Source: Glycine soja
Taxonomy: Eukaryota > Streptophyta > Magnoliopsida > Fabales > Fabaceae
Assembly: GCF_004193775.1 (NCBI RefSeq)
Contig: NC_041019.1
Coordinates: forward strand, 52,613,928-52,677,927
DNA length: 64,000 nucleotides
Direction: 5' to 3'
Shown piece by piece: positions 50,846 to 61,200 of this stretch. The position numbers and the translations under genes are program-made. Position 1 is the first letter of the stretch, and every line of letters starts with the position of its first letter. The notes under the pieces are model-generated. The model had not been told where the DNA came from and did not search any database. It saw nothing but the letters and a program-made list of their open reading frames with translations.

Positions 50846-51278
50846 GGGTGAGTTTGGTTGTCAAAGAGAGAACGAGAGAAAATGGGTAAGAAGAGAAATA
50901 AGTAAGAAAGAGAGTGGAAATGGTAATGATTTACTTGAAGAGAAATAGAGAAAAATAGTTAAGAAATATTAAAACTAAAGTGGTTAGATTGATAAAAAAA
51001 AAAAGAAAAAAAATAAGATAAATCAATATTAAATGAGAAGAGAAAGAGGTGTTCCATGCTCAATTCAACAACAAAAATCAGGGAGAGAAATCCATTTCTC
51101 TTCAATTCTTTCCCAATCTTCTCATAATAGAGTGAAATTCTTTTACCATGAGATCCACCAAGGTTTTTAAAAATTTCCTCCCTAATCTCTTGTTCCAAAT
51201 CATCAAACTTTTGGAATTTTTCCCTCTCTTTACTCCTTTTCTCTTCTCCCCTTTTTCTCCTTCATACCAAACCAACCC
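50846..51278. mobile_element. MITE with GGGTGAGTTTGG-type ends
   Basis: The left end reads GGGTGAGTTTGGTTGTCAAAG. The reverse complement of the right end reads GGGTTGGTTTGGTATGAAG. The interior is rich in GAGAGAAA on the left and its complement on the right, so the whole 433 bases could fold back on itself. Flanking trinucleotides are GAA and TAA, an imperfect fit to the TWA target of PIF/Harbinger-type elements. Confidence 0.65.
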
Positions 51279-51380
51279 TAAGTGCAGATTTTAAATCAGT
51301 GTAATGTTATTTTAGATAGTAGCCAGTATTGAAATTTCTTATTTTTCTTTTATTTTCCTCTTTCAATTATTACATGTTAT

Positions 51381-51766
51381 TACTTCTTCCATTCTAAAAT
51401 GATTCATGTTTAAGATTTTTCACACAAACCAATAAAACAAGTGTCCAAAAAGAATTAACATTTATTAGAAAATAATTTTACTAAAATATTATTATTCTCT
51501 CTTTTAATTTTAATAAATATAATATTAAGTCTTTCAAGATAACATTATTATTATATGATAAAATCAAAATAGATATTTAAATATCTTATTAAAAATCAAA
51601 TTTTTAATTTTAATAAATATAATATTAAGTCTTTCAAGATAACATTATTATTATATGATAAAATCAAAACAGTTATTTAAATATCTTATTTAAAATCAAA
51701 GTATCAGTCAATTTAGATTTGTTTCCAAAGGGTAAAATTACCCATCATTTTGAAACAGAGGGAGTA
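51381..51766. mobile_element. Stowaway-like MITE containing a 100-bp tandem duplication
   Basis: The ends read TA|CTTCTTCCATTCTAAAATG and, reverse-complemented, TA|CTCCCTCTGTTTCAAAATG, matching at 15 of the first 21 bases, with TA on both sides. Inside, 51502-51601 and 51602-51701 are two head-to-tail copies of exactly 100 bases that differ at only a few positions, so the duplication is much younger than the element's terminal divergence. Confidence 0.75.
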
Positions 51767-53449
51767 GTCATCATATTTAAACTTTTTTATCTTATATGTC
51801 ATATTTAAATGTATATTTTTAGGAATGTAATTGACAGTGTAAATATGGATTGTTATAAAATTGAAATTTATTAGCTTTTAAAGTAATTATTTATTCAAAA
51901 ATTAAAATTAATATAGTTTTTAATTAATTACTAAAAGTATATCAAAAAAATTAAATCATGTTTTATTTACTTGATGCACGTGTTATTGAATTGGCATGAA
52001 AACAACGTTTCGTTTCGCTATAATGAAGTCAACGACAGTTTATCTGACGGGCAACTCATCAATTGGGATTTGAGAATACATGTTGGACCGGATCCCAGAA
52101 AAATTTCTTCTTTTTAGATTTTTAAAAACATTACTGATTTTTTTTCTTGTATTGTCAAGAAATTGTTTCAACTTAAATAAATACTTATTTTTCTTTGGGT
52201 GTACACATAAATTTAATTAAGTCACTGAAATTTGTCTTAAGTAGTGATAATGGAAGGGAGTTTGAGTATGGTTTAGGCCCCTATTTATTTCAAAATTTTA
52301 AAAAGAATAACTCTCGTAGTTTTAATGAAAAACACATGCTTTATTATTAGTTCTACAAAAAAAAAGTAAAAATATTTCAAATAGTATTAATTTAACCACA
52401 AATCTCAATTACACTAAAAGATATAAAATTAATTTCATGAAAATCAATTTTATCAAACTATGAACTTTTTTTTTGGACAGAAATCAAACTCTGAACTTAA
52501 CAGGTACTAAATATGTATAATAAGAAATGCTAAAGTATTGCCCCCCAAAAATCACAAATAAACTACACAAAAATATGAACAACAAGGGACATTGTTTTTT
52601 GAATGTAAATAAGACATCTTTGATATGGTTTATGATTAGCACTTGAGTTCATTTGAACGCTCCTACGCAGACTCCAGTCGATGTTTTCTTAAATAAATTA
52701 AAGAACATAAAGAAGCTTGGGGTTTAGTTTACAGAAAGAGAAAGTAAACTAAAACTCAAATAAAACGATTAGAGTGTTAATCAATTTTCAGATTAAATAA
52801 TTAGGAAAAATCAATCAACACCACCGTGTCATTCTTTACGAAAACGCAACCAAAAGCCACGTTAAATCAATTTTATATGATTTTTTTAGATTGTTTTGAG
52901 AAAAGAATGAAAGATAACTAACAACAGGCCGTAAAATTAAATAATTAACAAAACGAAAATATGAATGTAAATAGAAAATGTTCAAAGATGTGAAGGGGTA
53001 GAACTCTCAAATTTGGAAGTTTTGGAGAATGAATACATCATTTAAAAATAAATGAATTTTACACGTTATGTGAAGGATGGCGACTTTTCGAGTCTTAAAA
53101 TACGAGCTTGCCAACTTTGAGTCCACACTGCCAAAGCACATGCAAGTGCCATTGGTTATGGGGATTCTTATTCTTCCTTAAATTGATATTTTGTGAAAAA
53201 ATTTCTTTTCTTGGAACAGGAGCTAAATATGCATGTAGGTGCTTTTGAAGATAACCGAATCTTTTATATTTATCGATAATTAAGTTATTTGAGTTGTTCC
53301 TTGTCTAATGATCTTATCTGGGGCTAATACTTTACTTATAGGTAACTATATGTACTTTCACATGCGTTATCCAACAGTTTGATATGAGTTTTTTTTCTCC
53401 TTCAAAGGCCAGTTGTTTTCTACTATGAAACTAATATGACTTTAGTTTG

Positions 53450-54190
53450 ACATGCTTAATTTAAATATTATGTCAGATAAATATTTGGTCTAATTGAATA
53501 CTCCATACCAAAAAAGTTCTATTATTAATAATTTCAAAAGTCTTTAGGTATTTGGAGTCAAATATCTTAATACCTTCAACTACTTTGGAGCATTCAACAC
53601 CTTGTATTCGTATAAGGATATACTCATATCAAGTATTTGATTAAGTCGAATAGTTGAATATTTAGGTACCAACACTATCCTCTAGAATAAATTAGTCCCA
53701 AAAACCCTTTGGAATGTATCCATATATGGTATTTGACTAAATCGAATACCTAAATACTTCCAAGAATATAACTTATTTACGTCTCAAGTATTTGGCTAGA
53801 TCAAATACACAAATACATGTGTACTTTACATCCATCCTACCATCGCAGGTATTCGCCCAGGCCACAAATATTTGAGTATTGTTCATACTTAACTTAGAAG
53901 GATCATCCTAATAACAATCATTAAAACCATATTAGTACTATAACATTGATTAAGGACACATTACCTAATAATGTAAAAAAACACAAAGGCCCATGGATAT
54001 GAAGTTCACTAAGGTAGGTATAAATAGCTATGAGAATCTCGAGATAAATACATTATTCATATTCATTTAATACACTCATTTATTACTCTCGACCGATACT
54101 TTACTTGAGCGTTAGAATATTTTTTGTAAGTACCTTATTCCTTAGCTTGCTGAATAGTAGATTGAAAAAAAGGACACCTCGAGTAAAAGA
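53450..54190 (+). repeat. LTR-like repeat, copy 2
   Basis: The right half (53940-54130) matches 23560-23740 in order, including GGCCCATGGATAT, TATGAGAATCTCGA, TTCATTTAATACA, TTTATTACTCTCGACC and TTACTTGAGCG. The left half contains repeated TATTTGG..AATCGAATAC phrases like those of copy 1 but less regular. Same orientation as copy 1, which is 30 kb away, but far too diverged for the two to be the ends of one element. Confidence 0.5.
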
Positions 54191-54359
54191 CACAAGGAGA
54201 AAAGTTTCATACTGATCCCCGTGTAGATACAAATATAATTTGAACTTCTAGATAACTTTGGCTCATGTATGTTGAATGGAAAATAATAAAGTTTCACATT
54301 AAATAAATAAAGAAAAGTTTTTTGTATAGAAAAATAAAGACAAGTTAAAGGATATGTAA

Positions 54360-54416
54360 TTCTTTAATATTTATATATCTTTTAGACAAGTTAAAGGATA
54401 TATAAATATTAAAGAA
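54360..54416. repeat. Long near-perfect hairpin
   Basis: The left arm (54360-54384) starts TTCTTTAATATTTATATATC and the right arm (54391-54416) ends GATATATAAATATTAAAGAA. They pair over about 25 bases with one mismatch, around a GACAAG loop. It is AT-rich throughout. Confidence 0.8.
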
Positions 54417-54587
54417 CAAAGACCAAATAGTTTAATTTTTTTAAAGATTATACACTACTTATACTTTACATTCAACCTAAGTCCACTTTTTTACAAGGCT
54501 CATACTGATCAATATTTCACATTCTAACATAGTAGTGGAGAATAGAAAAAAAAAACACAAACATAAAACCTTTAAGATTGATTAGAG

Positions 54588-54790
54588 TTGTTGAGATATG
54601 ATGTTAAGATATCATTATGATATGATTGTTTCCTTATTTACATTAGGATTGTTTCCTTATTTATGTTATTGATTTAATTTCATACTTTCTATTTTTATGT
54701 AATTTATTTAGCTTGATTATTATCCCTATAATTAAGGGATTAAATTATTACTATAATTAAACATTGATTACTATAAATGAACAACCAAAG
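54588..54790. mobile_element. Possible copia LTR fragment
   Basis: The stretch begins TTGTTGAGATATGATGTTAAG and holds GATTGTTTCCTTATTTA twice (near 54624 and 54646), a style I associate with legume Ty1/copia LTRs. No second LTR, primer-binding site or coding region is present. The assignment is by resemblance only. Confidence 0.3.
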
Positions 54791-55068
54791 GGATATTATC
54801 TTTAGGCATTTAGAACATACAATTCAAATATTCAAGTAGAGCACATCTCTTATGCTTGATATACATATAATTAAAAAAATAAACATTGAAATATTAATTT
54901 TGTCTATTTTGGTATAAGTTTCTTCTAGGGTTCGAAGTTATTTACCCAAAGTATGTAAGTGTGTAATTTGCCTACCCCTAGTCAGGGTTTGGCTTTTATA
55001 GTTATTTGAATAAGATATATCCTAATCATATCTTATATGCATTCAAGGGAGATAAAACATGATTAGAT

Positions 55069-55361
55069 CAATCCCCACTTTGTAGGCTAAAGGATAAATA
55101 TACAAATACAATATGATTAAAGTGATCTCCTAACAAGTAACAAGACATGACATGTGTCACATCATCCGAGTCGGGTCAAACAAAGGGGCTTTCTAGTATA
55201 CCAAAAGAAGTCTCTCAATCAAGGTGAAGGGGCAAGAATGACATAGGTCCTCATTTGAGGTATCAATCCCCACTTTGCCAGGCTAACAGATAAATATGCA
55301 AATACAATATGATTAAAGTGAGAAGGGGCAAGAATGACATAGGTCTTCATTTGAGGTATTA
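55069..55361. repeat. Interleaved local direct repeats
   Basis: Block A, starting CAATCCCCACTTTG and ending AATATGATTAAAGTGA, occurs at 55069-55124 and 55264-55321. Block B, GGGGCAAGAATGACATAGGT and what follows up to TTTGAGGTAT, occurs at 55228-55264 and 55325-55361. Each pair differs at only a few positions. Two overlapping duplications of neighbouring segments would explain the order A-B-A-B. Confidence 0.75.
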
Positions 55362-56181
55362 ATCATTTTGGTGCTCAATAACCCGTCATGATTTTGTCTT
55401 TATCTAAAGTCACCTTAGAGAGTTAAATGAGGGTGTTTATAAAGTACACTTGACTATGACCTTTAAGTGATGTGAGACTTTTGATGTATGACACAAGACC
55501 CTTAATCGAGACTAAGGGCAAAGTTATCTATGCCTTCCTTCTAACACCAATATTTCAACCTCAAGTTTGTTGGCATCATTAGGCTTGATTGGGGGCTACT
55601 ACTCCAGTTCACGTAAATAGTCACATATGACTTAAGAATTAAGGTTAAGGGTAATTTATAAATATCATCTTCTCTTAACCCATTAAGACGCCTTTCGAAG
55701 ACAACCATGATAAGCCATTAAGTACCAAAATAGACAATATCTCGGATGCAAAAAAAATTACTTTCTTTGCCTATAAACAATTCTAAACCAAACACTTAGG
55801 ATTTAACATACAAAAACATTAGGTTTTAGAGAGACTTTTTCAAACCATTCTTGTTTATCTTTAATTAGATTATGTGTTTACACAACAACAATTCTTCTTT
55901 ATCTATAATTATGAAAACTAGTTGACAATTATGATTTATAGCACTAATTGATTTTACATAGTTTCATAAATTATGCAAAGAAGTATTTGGCACAATTCGT
56001 AAAACGATTTTTGACCTAAAAAATGGTAAAAACATAATAACTTAAAAGAGAAAAAAGATAAAAAAAAAATACTAATTAGAACTCATAGAAGAACCGTAGC
56101 TCTAACTACTGTGGAAATAGAAGAAAAGTTGATCTTCTCATGGAAGCTATATGAGCACAAAATAAACAAAAAGAGAAAATC

Positions 56182-56567
56182 TTAGGGGGTGTTTGATTTG
56201 ATTGTTTTTTGTTTTCATTTTCATTGAAAATAGAAAATGGTGATGAAAATGTGTTTGGTTGGATTTTTGAAAACATTTTCAATGAAAATGAAAACAGGAA
56301 ACAACTAGAAAATGAAAAAAATAAAATCTCATTTTCAGTTGAAAACATGAACCTCATTTTGGGTAAAATAAAAACCCGGTGGAAAGGAATGTAATTTTAA
56401 GAAAATCTAAAAATAAAAAAAAAGACAATAAGTCAATATATCATAAATTTTCAGTGTTTTTATTTCCCGAAAATAGAAAACAATAAATCAAATCAAACAT
56501 ATTTTCAGACTTCAAATCTTTTGAAAATGAAAACAAAAAATGAAAATGCAAATCAAACACACCCTTA
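56182..56567. mobile_element. Tourist-like MITE with TTA target-site duplication
   Basis: The element 56185-56564 starts GGGGGTGTTTGATTTG. The reverse complement of its end reads GGGTGTGTTTGATTTG. TTA flanks both sides (56182-56184, 56565-56567). The interior is full of GAAAATGAAAAC and its complement. This is the signature of PIF/Harbinger-derived nonautonomous elements. Confidence 0.78.
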
Positions 56568-58058
56568 GTTGTCATAAGAGAGACTAGAATACCCAAAGTT
56601 CCCAAAGAGTTTTTAAACCTTTATTATTAATAAGGTTTTTAGAGTGAGCCTAAACATGGTAAAAACTAGAAATGGTAATTTTTTAAGTCCAAAAACTATA
56701 AAATAATAATTAAAAAGATTTCCAATTAAAATCTAAGAAAAAAATAGAAAAATCTTAATAGTATCCTAATTAATGCTCTTAATATTTTATCAAATATTAC
56801 ACAATCTGCCTCTTTAAACATTGGATTCTTTTATAGGTGTTTATGGGCCGATTTGGTTTGGATTTAGGGGAAAATAAAATTCAAACCAATTGATTTTAAT
56901 TGGTTTATATTTTAGAAGTTTTTTTTGTTAACTTGAACCAAATCAATCTCATAATGAACAAGTTGGTTTTGTTTGGATCATCAAATATCCAATCATTTTT
57001 TTTAAGGAAATAGTTTTGATAAAAAATAAAACATAACATGATTTTGTCTCAATTTTAACAAATAATGATGTCATAATATAATGAAAGTAATATATTTAAA
57101 TGTTATTAACATATAACCAACTAACTAATAAATTATAAAAAAATAACACATACTTAATTTATTAAATCATAAATATCCATCTATGTATGATAATTAAAAG
57201 GAAATAAATCAAATCATACAACATAAATCTTGACTTTGAAGGTAAATGGAAGTAAAACAGAATGAAAATATTCAAAAGAACATAATAGTAGGTAAATTAA
57301 ACATTGAAAAAAAGTATATATATAGTTGGTTTGGTTCAATTTGGTTTGGACTTGAAAATTTTGAATTTGATATCGAAATTAATCAACTAGCTTGGTTCAG
57401 GGACAACCCACGGAGAAATTCTAACCAATTTAATTAGTAGTTTAATCTGGATTGTCAGGTTTATTGAATTGATTTGGACCAATAAATATTCCTATATTTT
57501 TCTTTTAATCAATCATTTTTTTGAACAATCCTAATAAGCTCCAAGATGAAATTTTCCTTTGTTGTAAAAGGTAATTAATAAAAAAAATCTAAAAAGATAA
57601 ACATATATTTAATATCTTAAGAAAATATCCTAAATATAGAAAAAAACTGCAAAAGCTAATACAAAAATAGTAAAATAATATAAAAAGTTAAAAATAATAT
57701 TTAATTTATTCATAAATTATTCTCAAATATCTTATTTTTTTAAAAAGAATAAAATATGAACTAAATGCAATGTATTATTTGTGGACTTTAAGAATAATAA
57801 TCTTAAAAATTAAATCAACAATGATTCTTGATTCATTGAGAGCGTAAATTTATTTACATTGATAATGCATATAAATTAAAATTTTTCTTTGACATCTAAT
57901 TTAAACTTTTTTTAAAAAGGTCAAACCATACCTCAAATAAAAACAGATTATATTAAATAAACCATGTAATATTTTTGCCCCCACAAAACAAAAGTGAACA
58001 GTACTGAGCCCAATGGGCTTTTGAAATTTCACTTTCAACCAACCGTAACGGTAGGAAA

Positions 58059-58069
58059 CCCAACGGCTA
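58059..58069 (+). promoter_or_regulatory. MSA-type (mitosis-specific activator) element upstream of GEN1
   Basis: CCCAACGGCTA fits the published MSA consensus YCYAACGGYYA at every position, about 175 bases before the GEN1 start codon. A second AACGG (GTAACGGTAG) lies about 16 bases upstream. MSA sites are bound by three-repeat MYB factors that drive G2/M expression. A TGGGCTT box (site II-like) lies near 58014. Function is inferred from motif and position. Confidence 0.55.
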
Positions 58070-58242
58070 TATTTTCATTATCCCGTTCTCTCCTAAAAAA
58101 AAAAAAACACAAACTTCGTTTTCTTCCAAACACCAAAACCTAGAACAACTCTTTCAGTCCACTGCGTTTCAGAAGAAGAAAAAGATTAAAATTTGACAAT
58201 GTATTTTAGTACCCTCTTTCGTGATTAAGCAGAAGAAACCAA

Positions 58243-61200
58243 ATGGGGGTTGGTGGTAATTTCTGGGACCTGCTAAAGCCCTATGCGCGCAAAGAGGGTT
58301 TTGATTTCTTGAGGAACAAGCGAGTTGCAGTGGACCTTTCGTTCTGGATTGTTCAGCACGAGAATGCCATCAAGGCCACGCATGTCAGAAACCCCCATCT
58401 AAGGCTTACCTTCTTCCGCACCATCAATCTTTTCTCCAAGGTTCTATACCCTAGAAAATGTGATAGAAATTTAGGGAACTTTTTGGCTAAAGGAAGATTT
58501 TGTGTTTTTTTTTAGGACCCTTTTGATTGAATAAGGGAAAAATTGAGATTAATTGGTTGGTTTAATCAAATTATTGTGTTATTACCTTTTTTGGTTCTGC
58601 TTGGTTGTTGAGTATGATTCTCGAGTAAAAGTTTAACCCATTAGGGTCGGCCTAGTGACCAGGGATTTAAGTAGTTTGCATGAGGTCTCAGTTTCAAACC
58701 TTCAACCCCTATTACCGTTATTGTACACATAAAAAAAACACCGATTATGGTTTAATGATTTAGACTTAATGTACTTATTGGTAGTATTGGATTTGATTGT
58801 CATTCATTGTGAATGGGGGTAATCTAAATTAGTGTTCCTTTTATTTTTGTTGCAGACTTAATGTACTTGTTAGATTGTGGTTCCTCTCTAATGTTGGAAA
58901 TTTCCAGCAGGAGAGAGATACACACAAAGAGACTGGAGAGGATACACAATCCTTATTGTTAGTATTTGATTGGAGTGTCATTCATTGTGATGGGGGTTAA
59001 TCTAAATTAGTGTTTCGTTTATTTTTGATACCTTGTATGTTATGTTATGTTGGATATGGAATGGTTAAAGAAAGGATGGACGTGGTGTTTGATAATGATG
59101 AAATGTTGTTTCTTGTAGTTTGGAGCACTTCCGGTGTTCATTGTTGATGGGACTCCATCACCGTTAAAATCACGGGCCAGGATTGCGAGATATTTCCGGT
59201 CTTCTGGCATTGAATTGGCTAGCTTGCCGGTGCCTGAAGAAGGTGTTTCAGCTGAGAGGAACCACATGTTTTCAAGTCATGTTCAAAAATGTGTGGTGCG
59301 ACATTTGCTTTACCTTGATTACCATCAACTTGAAACTATTCTGCCAATTCTATTTTGACATTTTTCTGCTACACACGTGCATTATTCCAAATTTGCTTTC
59401 TTAGTGCTTACTTATATATCTTATACCAAGAACACTTCTTTAGTTTTTAGATATGGATGCAGGTTTGTCGTATTTGTTTTCTGATAGTTACCTGTTCTCC
59501 GGTGATAGGAACTGGTTGAACTACTTGGAATGCCTGTGCTAAAGGCTAAAGGAGAGGCTGAATCACTCTGTGCTCAATTAAATAGTGAAGGTCATGTAGA
59601 TGCTTGCATCACAGCCGACAGTGATGCATTCCTCTTTGGGGCCAACTGCATTATAAAATGTTTCTGTCCCAACTTCAAAGTAAGTGACCATCTTCATTGT
59701 ATTTTCTTTATATTTCATTTCATCTCTTGGCAATTTATTATTTTAAATATGATTTATCCATTTGAATACAGTTCTTGCATCTATCTTTGCTTAGTCCTTA
59801 TTAAATGGTATCATGAAACTTGATACATAGGGGTTATAAGGTTGCCTTGATGGGAGAAGGGAGGGAGGAGATGTTGTGGGTTCAAATCCCCTAACTAACT
59901 AAATTAACAACTAACACTTGCCGATATAAAAAAAAAATGAAACTTGATACATATATTGGCTGATCACTTTAATTTTGACTTTTCATAGCCTGCATACTTG
60001 TTACAAACTCATGATTATCTTTACTGATATAGTTTAAAATTAAATTTATGATATCTATCAAAGGCACTTCATGTACCCCTTGCTTCTTCTTCCTCAACTG
60101 GTCATATTATAAAATGAATTGCTCACTTGCTTTTCCATTATATTTTTTCAATTTTGAGAAATTCATTGCATGCAGGAACCATTTGAATGCTACAATATGT
60201 CTGATATTGAAGCTGGACTTGGATTGAAGAGGAAACACTTAATAGCTATCTCTCTTTTGGTTGGAAATGATCATGATATAAAGGGTGTTCGAGGGATTGG
60301 GCTTGATACTGCACTTCGTTTTGTTAAGGCTTTTAGTGAAGAAGATATATTGAATAGGTATGAATCTTTCAATGTGATAAAACATATATATCATCTGAAA
60401 TATTTAAATGTTATGGAATGGTTGGCTTAATTTTACTTTTTCTCCCTCTAGTTTGGATTGCACAACTTTGGTATCTCAAGTTTTTTTTTGAGCTAATTAC
60501 GCATTACTTAAAACCCTCAAATTATTATTTTTCTATCCTAATATTTGGGGACATATGATTGAATTGGGACATGAAATCATTTTTAAAATTTAGAAGCAAG
60601 AAATTTAATGGAAACTTGACAAAAATTGATTTGAGTTAAGAATGAGAATTTTTAGGAGGTTGAAGAAAATTGATATTTTTTTTTTTGGGGGGGGGGGGGG
60701 GGGGAGGAGCAAATTTCTCCAAGAAGTTACTATTGTAATATTTAACAAGCTCAAGGGATGTCTATCCATTTCATTAAACCTTTAATTTATATGTTGGCCT
60801 TTCTGTTTATAAATGAAATAGTGGTAGTAAAGTGAGACTTGACAATCTGACAATGAGCTATAATGCAGATTACATGAGATAGGCAAAGGGAATACTTCAC
60901 AAATTCCCATCTGCATTAAATTTGAGGATGATATGGATATGGATGGGAACTCCCTAAATAGAAAACAATCTCACTGTTCACTCTGTGGGCATCCAGGCAG
61001 CAAAAAAGATCATATGAAATTTCCCTGTGAATTTTGTGTCACAAAGGCTGATGAAGGTTGCCAGAGAAAACCAGAGGATTTTAAATGTGATTGCTTCTCC
61101 TGTGATATGGTATGACCTTACAATCAGAAAGTATTTCAGAAAGCCATGTCACTTTTTTTGGTTTTAAATTTGTTGTTTCACTTCTAGTTGAATTAAATGT

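Larger units (their letters stand above)
50228..58242. other. Long gene-free, repeat-rich intergenic region
   Basis: About 8 kb without a recognisable gene. It contains MITEs at 50846-51278, 51381-51766 and 56182-56567, an LTR-like repeat at about 53450-54190, a hairpin at 54360-54416, a copia-LTR-like stretch at about 54588-54790, and direct repeats at about 55070-55360. The last 200 bases are the GEN1 promoter. Everything else is AT-rich with no frames of note. Confidence 0.65.

Noticed and set aside
22850..54190. One large LTR retrotransposon with LTRs at 22.9 and 53.5 kb
   Set aside because: The repeats are too diverged for an LTR pair and the 30 kb between them holds ordinary genes and no gag-pol.
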